From the NCBI GenBank assembly GCA_004124465.1, contig SCKS01000002.1, positions 1-37,176 of the forward strand: a stretch of DNA of 37,176 bases. The letters run 5' to 3'. This DNA is from Fidelibacterota bacterium. Lineage in GTDB: Bacteria; Fidelibacterota; Marinisomatia; Marinisomatales; S15-B10. The translations under genes were made by a program, and so were the position numbers. Shown one piece after another: positions 25,385 to 34,571 of this stretch. Below the pieces are notes generated by a model. It had not been told where the DNA came from. It did not search any database and saw nothing but the letters and a program-made list of their open reading frames with translations. Positions within the stretch are counted from its first letter, which is position 1, and every line of letters starts with the position of its first letter.

Positions 25385-26371
25385 ATGACCAGCCCCAATC
25401 CTAAGGTTCTCCTCTTTTCCACACAGAAACAGTCATTTATTGAAGATGACGTCAGGTTGTTGGAAGAATTCAGCGACGTGAAATGGATCTGTGCCCACGG
25501 TCTCTTCACCGCAGTACGCATTAAGTGGTCCATGCTGTTTAGCGATGTAGGAATTGCGTGGTTTGCATCTGTTTACAGCGCTATTCTGGTTTTCACGGCA
25601 CGGTTCTTGCGTAAGACATCCATCATTATTGTGGGCGGTGCCGACCTCATTACAGATTCACATCTCGGATATGGTCTTCTTCTGTCACCCTGGAAGCGGC
25701 CTTTCATCCGGTATGCCTTGAGAAGGGCTACACATGTTCTTCCCACTTCGGAATATTTGAGACGGGCAGCCTTGGAGGTGGGAGAGTATGAAGGTGACAA
25801 TTTGTCAACTGTACCGCCCGGTCTCGATAGTAACTTTTGGCAACCTGGGGGCCAAAAAGAAAATATAGTCTTGACTGTGGCCAAATGCACCACAAAGGAC
25901 CGTATCCAAATCAAGGGAGTTGATCTGCTGCTTCAGGTAGCAGAAAAGATGAGCGAAACCTCTTTTCAGCTCATCGGAGTTGAGGAGAATTTTCTCTCCA
26001 AAAACAGCTTCTTCGTTCCAAAAAATGTTGTTGTCTCTCCTTCTATGTCGCAACAGAAGCTACTCAGTTATTACCAGCGGAGTGCTGTATACTGCCAGTT
26101 GAGCAGGGTAGAATCCTTTGGCATTGCTACGGCTGAAGCCATGCTGTGTGGATGCATCCCCGTAGTCACCGATGTGGGTGGTTTGTCGGAGACTATAGGT
26201 GACATCGGCCACACTGTCCCTCCGGAAAATGTCGGTGCCGCTTCGGAGGCCATTCACAAAGCTTTGAAGGAAGCAAATAGTTCCAGTGGTGAAAAATGTC
26301 GAAACCGTGCCGCCGAAAAATTCACTGTGGAACAGAGAAAGGAATCTTTTAAAGCAATGGTGTTTTCTTGA
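25385..26371 (+). CDS. Glycosyltransferase family 4-type
   Basis: A 328-residue GT-B fold transferase, likely adding a sugar to the envelope glycan at the cytoplasmic face. The C-terminal nucleotide-sugar domain shows LSRVESFGIATAEAMLCG, with the E-x7-E pair, and PVVTDVGGLSETIG, typical of GT4. The N-terminal half has SIIIVGGAD and an S-E-Y-x-R-x-A acceptor-side block, with an amphipathic arginine-rich stretch that could touch the membrane. The protein is slightly short for the family. It starts on the base after the flippase stop and overlaps the second flippase. Confidence 0.88.
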   Translation: MTSPNPKVLLFSTQKQSFIEDDVRLLEEFSDVKWICAHGLFTAVRIKWSMLFSDVGIAWFASVYSAILVFTARFLRKTSIIIVGGADLITDSHLGYGLLLSPWKRPFIRYALRRATHVLPTSEYLRRAALEVGEYEGDNLSTVPPGLDSNFWQPGGQKENIVLTVAKCTTKDRIQIKGVDLLLQVAEKMSETSFQLIGVEENFLSKNSFFVPKNVVVSPSMSQQKLLSYYQRSAVYCQLSRVESFGIATAEAMLCGCIPVVTDVGGLSETIGDIGHTVPPENVGAASEAIHKALKEANSSSGEKCRNRAAEKFTVEQRKESFKAMVFS

Positions 26372-27762
26372 ACCGAATGGGATCGAATATTCTTTCTCTC
26401 ACAGGCGCGGATGCCGCAAGTCGATTCCTCGGTTTTTTCGCCGTAGCCTATCTAGCGAGAACCGTGGGCCCAGAGGGAATGGGACTCCTAGCAGCCGGGA
26501 TGGGAATATTGACATGGGGTACCATCCTAGCCGAGGCAGGCTTGCCAACACTGGGCACAAGAACGGTAGCAACTTCAAACGCTGCATCCATGAATCTTGT
26601 ACACAGGTTTTTTACTACACGTTTGGTTCTTTCTCTGGGGGTACTCATTTTATTCGCTCCTATTCTTTTTTTTACGCTGGATACACTACGGCTACGCAAC
26701 ATCACTCTTATCTATCTTTTAGCACTTTTGCCATCAGCCCTTGTTCTGGAGTGGGTCTTTCAAGGATTGAGAAAAATGACCATCCTTGCTACAGGTAGAA
26801 TCGTGGCGGCGGTGAGTTATCTCTTTTGGGTACTTATGTTTGTGAGGAGTGAATCATCCATTATTTGGATCCCGGTGGGATGGGTAGCCAGTGTTGTGGC
26901 TCAAAGCATCTATCTCTGGAAACAGTACGGTGGCGTAAATGAAACTGAATCGACAGATGTCCCTCCGGCATTAAACCTCATCAAAACAGCTTTCCCTCTC
27001 GCTGTGGCTGGACTAGTGGCACAGGTTATCACTCATTTCCCGGTCGTCTATCTGGGCATAACCGATCCCCATGAAGGTGGTCTTTTCAGTGTTGCTTACC
27101 GGGTCATTGTATTACTTCTGGTGGTGGACCGGGTGTTCTACACAATCTTTTTCCCTTCAATTACAAGATATCTGAAGATCGGTGGAGAAGACCTCTTCAC
27201 ACATTTCAACCGAACCCTGAAACTGGTGACGCCAGTTACTCTCTATATAGCCATCATAGCAATAATAGGGAGTCAACAAATCTTACCCGCCGTTTTCGGC
27301 AGTGAATTCAACCAATCAGCCCTCATTTTCCAGATATTGGCCCTCTATTTTGTCTGCTCCGTCATCAACAGTGTATTTACTTTCACACTGATTGGTGCCA
27401 AAAAAGAGAAGATTTATCTTAACTCTATTCTTCTGGGCGGAGCGGGCTTCTTTGGTATCATGCTACTTCCAGGGCCAGTGCCATCATCACACTTTGCTGC
27501 CATGGGTTTGGTTCTCTTTCAAGTCATCTCCCTCCTTGTGATGATGCGGGAAGTGCAAACCTTTATTTCTTTTTCTGTTGCCAGGTCTCTTCTATTGCCC
27601 ATTGTTGCCGGCGGCGTTCTCATGGGGGTCTTTTCGCTCACTTACCCCTTATCACCTCTGCTTACATTTCTTGCTTCTTTGGTAATAACACCGGTTGTTC
27701 TTTATAAATCGGTCGGAATTACATCAGAAGAAAAATCATACTACATTAAATCAATCTCATGA
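26368..27762 (+). CDS. Second polysaccharide flippase, Wzx/MOP family
   Basis: A 464-residue membrane protein of the same superfamily as the gene at 23921 but clearly divergent in sequence. SLTGADAASRFLGFFAVAYLARTVGPEGMGLLAAGMGIL at the start is a typical Wzx/RfbX first helix pair (read here in part). The TTG at 26368 overlaps the glycosyltransferase stop; an ATG at 26377 is an alternative. Two flippases in one cluster imply two different lipid-linked substrates, or one that works as a regulator or helper. Confidence 0.88.
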   Translation: MNRMGSNILSLTGADAASRFLGFFAVAYLARTVGPEGMGLLAAGMGILTWGTILAEAGLPTLGTRTVATSNAASMNLVHRFFTTRLVLSLGVLILFAPILFFTLDTLRLRNITLIYLLALLPSALVLEWVFQGLRKMTILATGRIVAAVSYLFWVLMFVRSESSIIWIPVGWVASVVAQSIYLWKQYGGVNETESTDVPPALNLIKTAFPLAVAGLVAQVITHFPVVYLGITDPHEGGLFSVAYRVIVLLLVVDRVFYTIFFPSITRYLKIGGEDLFTHFNRTLKLVTPVTLYIAIIAIIGSQQILPAVFGSEFNQSALIFQILALYFVCSVINSVFTFTLIGAKKEKIYLNSILLGGAGFFGIMLLPGPVPSSHFAAMGLVLFQVISLLVMMREVQTFISFSVARSLLLPIVAGGVLMGVFSLTYPLSPLLTFLASLVITPVVLYKSVGITSEEKSYYIKSIS

Positions 27763-29312
27763 GACTCTCTGTCGGAATTACACACCTCACACCAGCCTGG
27801 AAAATTCTACTGGAGCAGATCGCACCCCCTTGTGAAGAACTCAACAGCACAATCGACTGGTCGACTGAAAACTATGGATGTATCATTGTCTCTTCCACCG
27901 TCAGCGTTTCGGTGAAGGAAAAGCTTAAGCATTATCTGACTGATGGTGGTTCACTATTGTTGGAAACTGAGGCTGCTAAACAGATACTTGGAACCAATAG
28001 CGAACCTGCATTTGTGGATTATATCGATACTACCAATGATTCACTTTTCAGCTCTGTGGCATCTGGATCTGTTGGGCGAAAACTGAACCTCCCTTCCAAG
28101 GCTACACAGCTCAAGGAGAGGCACGGGAGATATTTGGTTGAGGAGACCGCTGTTGGCAAAGGCTACGTTATAATACTTCCCGGCGGAATGATAGATTCTA
28201 TATTATCATGGGGCTGCACCCGAAGAAGTTTTCCCTCCCATGGGCCTTTGCTCCCCTCTGAACGGGTGGCCAAAGTGTCCAAGCGGACCATCCGAGATAT
28301 TGTTAACCGATCGTTACAAGAATTGTTCTGGCGACGGGATCTCCCTTTCGTATCCCTCTCTCCTTTTCCAGATGGAGAAGATTTGCTATTCAGTTTTCGT
28401 GTTGATACCGACTTCGCCTCACAGAAAGCAGTTGAAACACTTTATGAGCTATGTAAAAAACATGACGTCCCCGCCACCTGGTTCGTTGAGACAGGTAGTT
28501 GCCAAGAATGGGTTGATCGGTACGGCAAGATGGAAGGTCACGAAATTGGCCTGCATTGCTTCAAACACAGGACCTTCAATAACTATACCAAAAATGAGCT
28601 GGATATGCGAACAGGAACATCCATTCTTCGAAAAAATGGCATCACTCCCAGAGGCTACGCCGGGCCATTCGGCGAATGGAACACAACTCTGGCAAAAGCT
28701 CTAGAGCACCGCGGTTTCGAATATTCTTCAGAATTTGCCTTGGACTATGACAATCTCCCTTTCTATCCTTTCCTAGGTGAACGGTCATCATTTGTTATGC
28801 AAATTCCCATCCATCCCATCTCCACCGGCACGTTGCGTAACGCCCGCCATTCAACAGAAGAAATGAAAAATTACTTTGAGATAATTATGGAAGATCACCT
28901 CGCAGACCGGTTGCCGCTATTCATTTATGATCACCCCGCCAATCCTGATCACGAAACTCTGGATTGGCTTTTCCAGACAGTTAAGGATAGAAAAATACCC
29001 GCTATGACCATGGGTCAATATGCAGATTGGTGGAAAATCCGCACAGAAACTCATTGGTCAGCACGACTGGAAAACGGGCGTCTCCAACTCTCTAGCAGTA
29101 ACTTGGGTGATTCTGTGAAGATCGAGGTTTTTCAATCAGATGGACGTCACACAATTGCTGAAAAGAACAGCGATCTCGAATTGAGCAAAACAGCCTGGCG
29201 CACGACAGAGGCAAAAACAAACAGACAGCCACACATATCTATTCTACATCGATTGAATCGTAAGATGATTTTCAACGATATTCTCCACACTTACTGGAAG
29301 TACAAATTGTGA
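27759..29312 (+). CDS. Two-domain polysaccharide deacetylase family protein
   Basis: A 517-residue protein with no signal peptide. Residues 1-185 form an alpha/beta domain (VGITHLTPAWKILL, CIIVSSTVS, DGGSLLLET, GYVIILPGG) that looks like a glutamine-amidotransferase or ThuA-like fold. Residues 215-430 are a NodB/CE4-like deacetylase: FRVDTDFAS with the metal aspartates, EIGLHCFKH with the metal histidines and GPFGEWN. A C-terminal segment follows (about 440-517) with no recognised motif. It probably removes acetyl groups from a glycan precursor in the cytoplasm, or has adopted another role. Overlaps on both sides (ATGA, GTGA) tie it to the cluster. Confidence 0.82.
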   Translation: MRLSVGITHLTPAWKILLEQIAPPCEELNSTIDWSTENYGCIIVSSTVSVSVKEKLKHYLTDGGSLLLETEAAKQILGTNSEPAFVDYIDTTNDSLFSSVASGSVGRKLNLPSKATQLKERHGRYLVEETAVGKGYVIILPGGMIDSILSWGCTRRSFPSHGPLLPSERVAKVSKRTIRDIVNRSLQELFWRRDLPFVSLSPFPDGEDLLFSFRVDTDFASQKAVETLYELCKKHDVPATWFVETGSCQEWVDRYGKMEGHEIGLHCFKHRTFNNYTKNELDMRTGTSILRKNGITPRGYAGPFGEWNTTLAKALEHRGFEYSSEFALDYDNLPFYPFLGERSSFVMQIPIHPISTGTLRNARHSTEEMKNYFEIIMEDHLADRLPLFIYDHPANPDHETLDWLFQTVKDRKIPAMTMGQYADWWKIRTETHWSARLENGRLQLSSSNLGDSVKIEVFQSDGRHTIAEKNSDLELSKTAWRTTEAKTNRQPHISILHRLNRKMIFNDILHTYWKYKL

Positions 29313-30346
29313 AAATCACCCTCGCCAGCTACCATACCGTTAACATGAAACACGGTGGGCCCCGCACTCAGATTCTGCAGACAAAGCAACATCTTGAGGG
29401 GCTGGGTCATCAGGTAAAACTTCATGAAACATGGGACGGGAAACCGGATCTGGAGTCGTCAGATCTTTTCCATCTTTTCGCCTCCAACTTCGCTGTCTAT
29501 GATCTGGCCCGGTTTCTCCATTCTGAAGAGATGCCTTTTGTTACCAGTCCTATTTTTTTTACACGGCGCTCCCCCGGGGTGATCCGATGGGTCCTTAGGG
29601 CAGACACTCTTATGAGAAAACTGGCACCCGGCCTTTGGTCCGACTACGGGTTCACACGAGACATCTGTCGCTGGTCGGCGGCAGTCCTTCCCAACACTGA
29701 ATCTGAGCGATCTCTAATCATTGATGGGCTGGGTATCTCAGTCGAGAAGATAGAGGTGATCCCCAACGGGGTGGAAGAGCGGTTTCTTTATGGTGATCCT
29801 GAGCCGTTTGTAAAGAAGTACGGAGTTCAGGATTTCATTCTGAATGTGGGTCACATTGGTGTAGAGCGAAAGAATACCCTTTCCCTTATTCGCGCTCTAG
29901 AAACAATTGATCACCCGGCTGTCATCATCGGAAAAGTGACTGATACTGAAGAAGGACAAGCTTGCCTGGCGGAAGCAGGAAAAAACAATAATTTGATTAT
30001 CATCAAAGGGCTCGATCACGATTCTGACCTTTTGGCATCGGCCTATGCTGCGGCAAAGGTGTTCGCTCTCCCAGCCCGGTATGAAACACCAGGCATCGCC
30101 GCTCTAGAGGCAGCACTGGCAGGGGCAAACATTATAATCACCCCTCATGGCGGCACTCATGATTATTTTCAGGAGATGGCTATCTATGTAGATCCTTACT
30201 CTGTCAATGATATCAGAGCGGGGCTGGAAAAGGCCCTAAATGCACCGCCAAATGACAAACTGAAAAAACATGTCCAACGCAACTTTCTTTGGCAGCGTGT
30301 GGCTGAAATGTCGGTTAATATGTATCAGTCCGTTCTAAGTCAGTAG
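29309..30346 (+). CDS. Glycosyltransferase family 4
   Basis: A 345-residue GT-B transferase. The N-terminal NMKHGGPRTQILQTKQHLEG is the usual GT4 acceptor-domain glycine loop, and LPNTESERSLI with VIPNGVEERF links to the C-terminal domain. There ARYETPGIAALEAALAG carries the E-x7-E motif and ITPHGGTHDYF follows. The GTG start at 29309 overlaps the deacetylase stop. It likely adds one sugar to the repeat unit. Confidence 0.92.
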   Translation: MKITLASYHTVNMKHGGPRTQILQTKQHLEGLGHQVKLHETWDGKPDLESSDLFHLFASNFAVYDLARFLHSEEMPFVTSPIFFTRRSPGVIRWVLRADTLMRKLAPGLWSDYGFTRDICRWSAAVLPNTESERSLIIDGLGISVEKIEVIPNGVEERFLYGDPEPFVKKYGVQDFILNVGHIGVERKNTLSLIRALETIDHPAVIIGKVTDTEEGQACLAEAGKNNNLIIIKGLDHDSDLLASAYAAAKVFALPARYETPGIAALEAALAGANIIITPHGGTHDYFQEMAIYVDPYSVNDIRAGLEKALNAPPNDKLKKHVQRNFLWQRVAEMSVNMYQSVLSQ

Positions 30347-30365
30347 TGTACCATCTCATCAGTTA

Positions 30366-31283
30366 ATGAAAGTTTCCGTCATTGTCTCTGCTTACAATGC
30401 TGCCGATATCCTAGGCACAACCCTCCCTCCCCTCCTTAGTCAGGACTACAGTTCAGAGAAACTTCAGATCATTGTTGTAAACGATGCTTCAACAGATGGG
30501 ACAGCCGCTCTACTCGCTTCTCCCAAATGGACGGACAGATGCGAGATTATTCACCATGAAACAAACCTGGGCCGTTGCGCCACACGAAATTCTGGTCTTC
30601 ACGCCGCCACTGGTGACCTGGTCATATTTATCGATTGCGACATTGAGGTAGGGAATGATTTTGTTTCACGCCATGTTGAACGACACTCCGACCCGCAGGT
30701 GACAGGTCTGTTGTCTAATCTTCAGCCTGCTATTTCCCCTTTGCGGCAAAAGTATCATCGCTATCTCTTTCACGGCCGCCGGGGTGCGAAAACCGTTGGC
30801 GGAGAAACGCCTCTTCCTTACCGATATTTCATCCTCACCGCAACATCCATACAGCGATCAGCACTGGAGGAAACAGGAGAATTCAAGAAAGAACTGACGG
30901 GCTACGGCATCGATCTTCACTACGCCTACCGCCTTTGGAAGAACTTTCCTGAAAATCTTTTCTACGAGCCCGATATTATTGTGAAACAGCACAAACTTAA
31001 AACTTTTCCTCTAGCCTTATCTGACTTTGGTAACTACGGCGCTTCCAATCTCCCCATTATATTGGATGAATTTCCTGAACTAGGAAGGAATATGGGCATC
31101 GATTTTGTAAACGGATCAAATAGTTTAAAGCGTTGCGCTGGAGCCTTGCTATTTAACCCTTTAACCCGGGGAGTGGGACGGCTATTAAAAGCCCTTTTCC
31201 CGTCCCCCATTTGCAATCCTTTCATCCGGTACTTAATGGTTGACGCTGTTGTGACAGGATACAGGCTTACTTTGAAATCATAA
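30366..31283 (+). CDS. Glycosyltransferase family 2
   Basis: A 305-residue GT-A transferase. The nucleotide-binding VSVIVSAYNAADIL is at the N-terminus, followed by VVNDASTDGT and the metal-binding D-C-D (FIDCDIEVG) near residue 94. ATSIQRSALEETGEFKKELTGYG resembles the acceptor-side ED-like region. The C-terminal 40 residues are hydrophobic and may associate with the membrane. The ATG at 30366 is 19 bases after the previous gene. It is the last clear glycan gene before ppx. Confidence 0.9.
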   Translation: MKVSVIVSAYNAADILGTTLPPLLSQDYSSEKLQIIVVNDASTDGTAALLASPKWTDRCEIIHHETNLGRCATRNSGLHAATGDLVIFIDCDIEVGNDFVSRHVERHSDPQVTGLLSNLQPAISPLRQKYHRYLFHGRRGAKTVGGETPLPYRYFILTATSIQRSALEETGEFKKELTGYGIDLHYAYRLWKNFPENLFYEPDIIVKQHKLKTFPLALSDFGNYGASNLPIILDEFPELGRNMGIDFVNGSNSLKRCAGALLFNPLTRGVGRLLKALFPSPICNPFIRYLMVDAVVTGYRLTLKS

Positions 31284-31298
31284 TGGGCCATTCCTCTC

Positions 31299-32213
31299 AT
31301 GAAAATCGCCTCTCTTGATCTCGGCACCAATTCACTCATATTGGTTGTGGCAGAGTGGGATGGAACTACGTTTACGCCGCTTTTTGAGGATGTCCAAGTG
31401 GTTCGGCTGGGCCAGGGTCTTGCAAAACGGGGTTCTCTCCACCCAAAGGCCAAAAGGCGTTGTTTGAAAGAGCTCCGAAATTTCTCAGAAAAAATAGATC
31501 AGTTTGAGGTAAAAAATGTTTTAGCGGCGGGGACTGCCGCCCTCAGAAACGCTGGCGACGGAGCTAAGTTTGTACAAGAAATTGAAGATCAGTTAGGGTT
31601 TCGTTTCAAGATCATTTCAGGAGATGAGGAGGCGAGCCTCACTTTCAAAGCAATTCAGCGTGAGTTTTCTGACCTAGCCCAACAGTTCATCATGATCGAT
31701 ATTGGCGGCGGAAGTAGTGAACTGGTGGTTGGCGATGGGGACAGAATATTATCGAAAACCAGCCTTGAAGTGGGTACAGTTTCTTTCACGGAACGGTTTA
31801 TTCAGCATGATCCACCCACCACTGAAGAGCTCAATGCAGCTTCGTCATCTATTGCTGAACTGATGGATTATTTTTCCGTCAGTCCTTCCTCAAGCATGGC
31901 TGTCGGTGTGGCAGGAACGGTAACAACATTAAAGGCGGTGGACGTGGAGATGGATGAATATGACCCATCCGCTGTCCATCGAAGTCAATTGAATAAAGAC
32001 GATGTTGTGCGTCTTGGTAACCTTTTCAGAAGCATGCCCACGAAAGAACGGATAAAATTAAAAGGGCTCCCACCGAAGCGTGCTGACATAATCCCCATGG
32101 GCGCCACTATATTGGAGACCTTCATGGAGGAATTAAACTTGGAATCGATCTATGTTAGTGATCGAGGATTAAGGTGGGGATTACTTTATGACTGGATTGA
32201 GAAGAACGATTGA
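31299..32213 (+). CDS. Ppx/GppA-family phosphatase, single-domain
   Basis: A 304-residue member of the exopolyphosphatase / guanosine-pentaphosphatase family. The ASKHA phosphate loops are DLGTNSLILVV (7-17) and IDIGGGSSELVVG, with TAALRNAGDG and GVAGTVTTL also typical. The C-terminal HD-like domain of E. coli Ppx is absent, as in short bacterial forms. It may cut polyphosphate or pppGpp; the sequence does not decide. It follows the GT2 gene by 15 bases and converges with the rhomboid gene, leaving only three bases between stop codons. Confidence 0.9.
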   Translation: MKIASLDLGTNSLILVVAEWDGTTFTPLFEDVQVVRLGQGLAKRGSLHPKAKRRCLKELRNFSEKIDQFEVKNVLAAGTAALRNAGDGAKFVQEIEDQLGFRFKIISGDEEASLTFKAIQREFSDLAQQFIMIDIGGGSSELVVGDGDRILSKTSLEVGTVSFTERFIQHDPPTTEELNAASSSIAELMDYFSVSPSSSMAVGVAGTVTTLKAVDVEMDEYDPSAVHRSQLNKDDVVRLGNLFRSMPTKERIKLKGLPPKRADIIPMGATILETFMEELNLESIYVSDRGLRWGLLYDWIEKND

Positions 32214-32216
32214 CAA

Positions 32217-33050
32217 TCAGTTTCGATCTTCACCCTTGGCAAGCTTCTGGCTCGCTTCGTAGAGAAACTTTTTCTCTTTTTCCAAGAGACCATCGTACCC
32301 GATTTCATTGATCTTGTCCAGTAGTTTATCCACTTCCAGACGCAAATCTTCATCCTGTCGTCGCTTCTTCCTAATGTAGCGCTTCCGGATACCGTTCTTC
32401 TTCTGCATCAGTATATTCTTCAACATATCCAACTGCACGTTCGACCTCAAATAGGAAAAACCAATGATCATGCCGGACAAGTGCGTTAAATGACTCACAT
32501 TGGATGCACTAGTACCCAGTGATGAAAAGAAAGCAAGGCCACCGATAAATATGACAAAATACTTTACCCTTACGGGAATAAAAAAGTAGAGATAAACATA
32601 TCTGTTGGGAAAGATAAGACCGTAAGCAAGCAATATCCCGTAGACAGCACCGCTTGCACCCACAACCGGGACAGGCGAATTGAGACTGAATAATACTGTC
32701 ACGAGCCCCGAGCCCACACCAGTAATGAAGTAGTATTTTAGAAATTCTTTACGCCCCCACAGTGTCTCCAGTTCTGAACCAAACATCCAAAGTACAAACA
32801 TGTTGATGAGAACATGCCAGATTCCTCCGTGGAAAAAAAGGTAAGTGAACGGTTGCCAGATCATTAGCTGAGACCAGGTATTCTTGGGAACTATGCCGAA
32901 AAGTTGAAAAAGGATTCGCTCTTGACCCGAAATGGTTTGAAGCACAAAAATGACGAAATTGATGGATACCAGCAACTTGATGGCATCTGTGAAGAGCCTT
33001 GGACCGAAATAATTGCCCCGGGAAAAACTACTCTGGTACTGGTACCGCAT
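32217..33050 (-). CDS. Rhomboid-family intramembrane serine protease
   Basis: A 277-residue membrane protease that cuts transmembrane substrates within the bilayer. About six helices hold the dyad Ser133 (GASGAVYG) and His190 (HLTHLSG). The family's H-x3-N (HVLIN, 79-83) and the WGR-x-EF segment (98-103) are present. A basic, soluble C-terminal tail of about 75 residues (KKRRQDEDL, then an amphipathic helix) follows the membrane domain. The ATG at 33050 overlaps the end of the esterase gene by 23 bases, so they are co-transcribed. The substrate is unknown. Confidence 0.92.
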   Translation of the reverse strand: MRYQYQSSFSRGNYFGPRLFTDAIKLLVSINFVIFVLQTISGQERILFQLFGIVPKNTWSQLMIWQPFTYLFFHGGIWHVLINMFVLWMFGSELETLWGRKEFLKYYFITGVGSGLVTVLFSLNSPVPVVGASGAVYGILLAYGLIFPNRYVYLYFFIPVRVKYFVIFIGGLAFFSSLGTSASNVSHLTHLSGMIIGFSYLRSNVQLDMLKNILMQKKNGIRKRYIRKKRRQDEDLRLEVDKLLDKINEIGYDGLLEKEKKFLYEASQKLAKGEDRN

Positions 33051-33816
33051 CTGTTAAAACTTTTGAATGATCTTGTACAAATTGCAAGGTGGCATCCCAC
33101 ACAGCTTCCTTATCACAGTCGTACATGAGCATATGTGAGGAACGTTTGAATGTGATGAACTGTTTATCTTCAGAACCGATAGCGTCGTAGACTCGGGGGC
33201 CGTTCTCGTAGGGCGCAGAAATGTCCTCAGTGGAATGCATGACTATAGCCGGGGTCATCACTTTATGAAGTTGATGGCGTATTCTGAAGGTCAATTTCAG
33301 AACTTCTCGTCCCGCTTTCAGAGGATAAACAGAATAACCAAACGTTGGTAACTGTACATCATTGGTTGTTTTAAAACGTTTGACTTCGTACTCCTTAAAA
33401 TGGCACATAATAGGTGAAAAATACACCTTTCTCGTTTTGAATTTGAACATGGCAGGCGCCATGATGATCAAACCGGGAACATTCCTAGTTAAGGCAAGAT
33501 GAAAGGCCAGCGTACACCCCATACTGAAACCAATAATGAACACTTTCTGAAATTCGCTGGTAAGTTGATCATAACCTTTTTCAACAGCATCTATCCAGTC
33601 GTGATAGGATTTTGAATTACAGTCCTCTACAGATGTTCCATGTCCCGGGAGTAGTTCACCCACTGTGGTGAAACCGTTGGACGCAAGGAACTTGCCAATA
33701 TCATGCATTTCGAACGTGCTTCCTGTATAACCGTGAATGATATAACACGCCGAGTCACTGACTCCATCATACCTGAAAGGCTCAGATGAAATTCTCGATG
33801 TCAACAGATCGTTCAT
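33028..33816 (-). CDS. Alpha/beta hydrolase, carboxylesterase / monoacylglycerol-lipase-like
   Basis: A 262-residue serine hydrolase. The oxyanion-side HGYTGS (28-33) and LLPGHGTS (55-62) match the Est30-type carboxylesterases. The triad is Ser98 (GFSMG), Asp198 (STEDISAP) and His228 (RSSHML). It likely cleaves short-chain esters or acylglycerols in the cytoplasm. The ATG overlaps the recO stop by four bases. Confidence 0.88.
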   Translation of the reverse strand: MNDLLTSRISSEPFRYDGVSDSACYIIHGYTGSTFEMHDIGKFLASNGFTTVGELLPGHGTSVEDCNSKSYHDWIDAVEKGYDQLTSEFQKVFIIGFSMGCTLAFHLALTRNVPGLIIMAPAMFKFKTRKVYFSPIMCHFKEYEVKRFKTTNDVQLPTFGYSVYPLKAGREVLKLTFRIRHQLHKVMTPAIVMHSTEDISAPYENGPRVYDAIGSEDKQFITFKRSSHMLMYDCDKEAVWDATLQFVQDHSKVLTDAVPVPE

Positions 33817-34562
33817 GCCAGAATACTCTCCATAACCCGTAGAGAGCGGACCTCGCTTAGCCCTTCTACGTGGAAACTGAAATATTGTTGCAGAAAGCCA
33901 CCCACCTCCCGTCTCTCTGCTGCTCCAAAACTAATATCACCCACATTATCAAGACTTCCATTCTTCAACGCTTTCAGAACCGCTACTGACTGTTGAGACA
34001 GTTGCATTCCGGTTCCGACGCTACAGTTCCCACACAACAGTTCACCGTATCCCAAAGAGAAGAATGCGCTCTCCATTGAACCCTGGCAATGGGGACAGTT
34101 GGAAAGGTGCGGCCGAAAACCGAGCAATGAAAGAAGCTTCATTTCGAAAAACCAGAAAAGTCTGTTGAGATGCCCTTCACTTTTGTCCATGGCTTCAAGG
34201 ACATCTTCTGTAAAATGGAACAGTTCAGCGTGAGGTTCTTCACCGGTAACTGTCCGGTCCACCAACTCCACAACGGCAAAGCCGTAACTGAGTTTTTTTA
34301 CATCATGCTTTAAAGAGAGTAAAGGCTGGCTAAACTCTGCCTTGGAAAAAATCTGAAGCTGCCGTTTTGGATTGTAGTAAAAATTGAGAGAGAGACAGTT
34401 CATGGGCTCCAGGTAACCACTCTGAAGAGTCTTTGAAGTCTTGATCCCCTTAGCAATGATAGAGAGTTTCCCGAAATCGCGGGTATAGCACCGGGCAATT
34501 TTGCTGGTGTCTCCATAGGGGAAACTCTTCAGGACGATTGCGAGAGTAGATTCAAGCGCCAT
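33813..34562 (-). CDS. recO: DNA repair protein RecO
   Basis: A 249-residue recombination mediator that helps load RecA on SSB-coated DNA. The N-terminal OB fold carries STLAIVLKSFPYGDTSKIARCYTRDFGKL (here cited in part), the middle is helical, and the C-terminal zinc site has Cys156, Cys159, Cys177 and Cys180 (CPHC...CGNC). Length is normal. It starts nine bases after the proS stop. Confidence 0.93.
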   Translation of the reverse strand: MALESTLAIVLKSFPYGDTSKIARCYTRDFGKLSIIAKGIKTSKTLQSGYLEPMNCLSLNFYYNPKRQLQIFSKAEFSQPLLSLKHDVKKLSYGFAVVELVDRTVTGEEPHAELFHFTEDVLEAMDKSEGHLNRLFWFFEMKLLSLLGFRPHLSNCPHCQGSMESAFFSLGYGELLCGNCSVGTGMQLSQQSVAVLKALKNGSLDNVGDISFGAAERREVGGFLQQYFSFHVEGLSEVRSLRVMESILA

Positions 34563-34571
34563 CTCCTTAAA

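Noticed and set aside
28240-28704. A 154-codon ORF within the deacetylase gene in another frame
   Set aside because: Same-strand shadow of conserved NodB-domain coding sequence.
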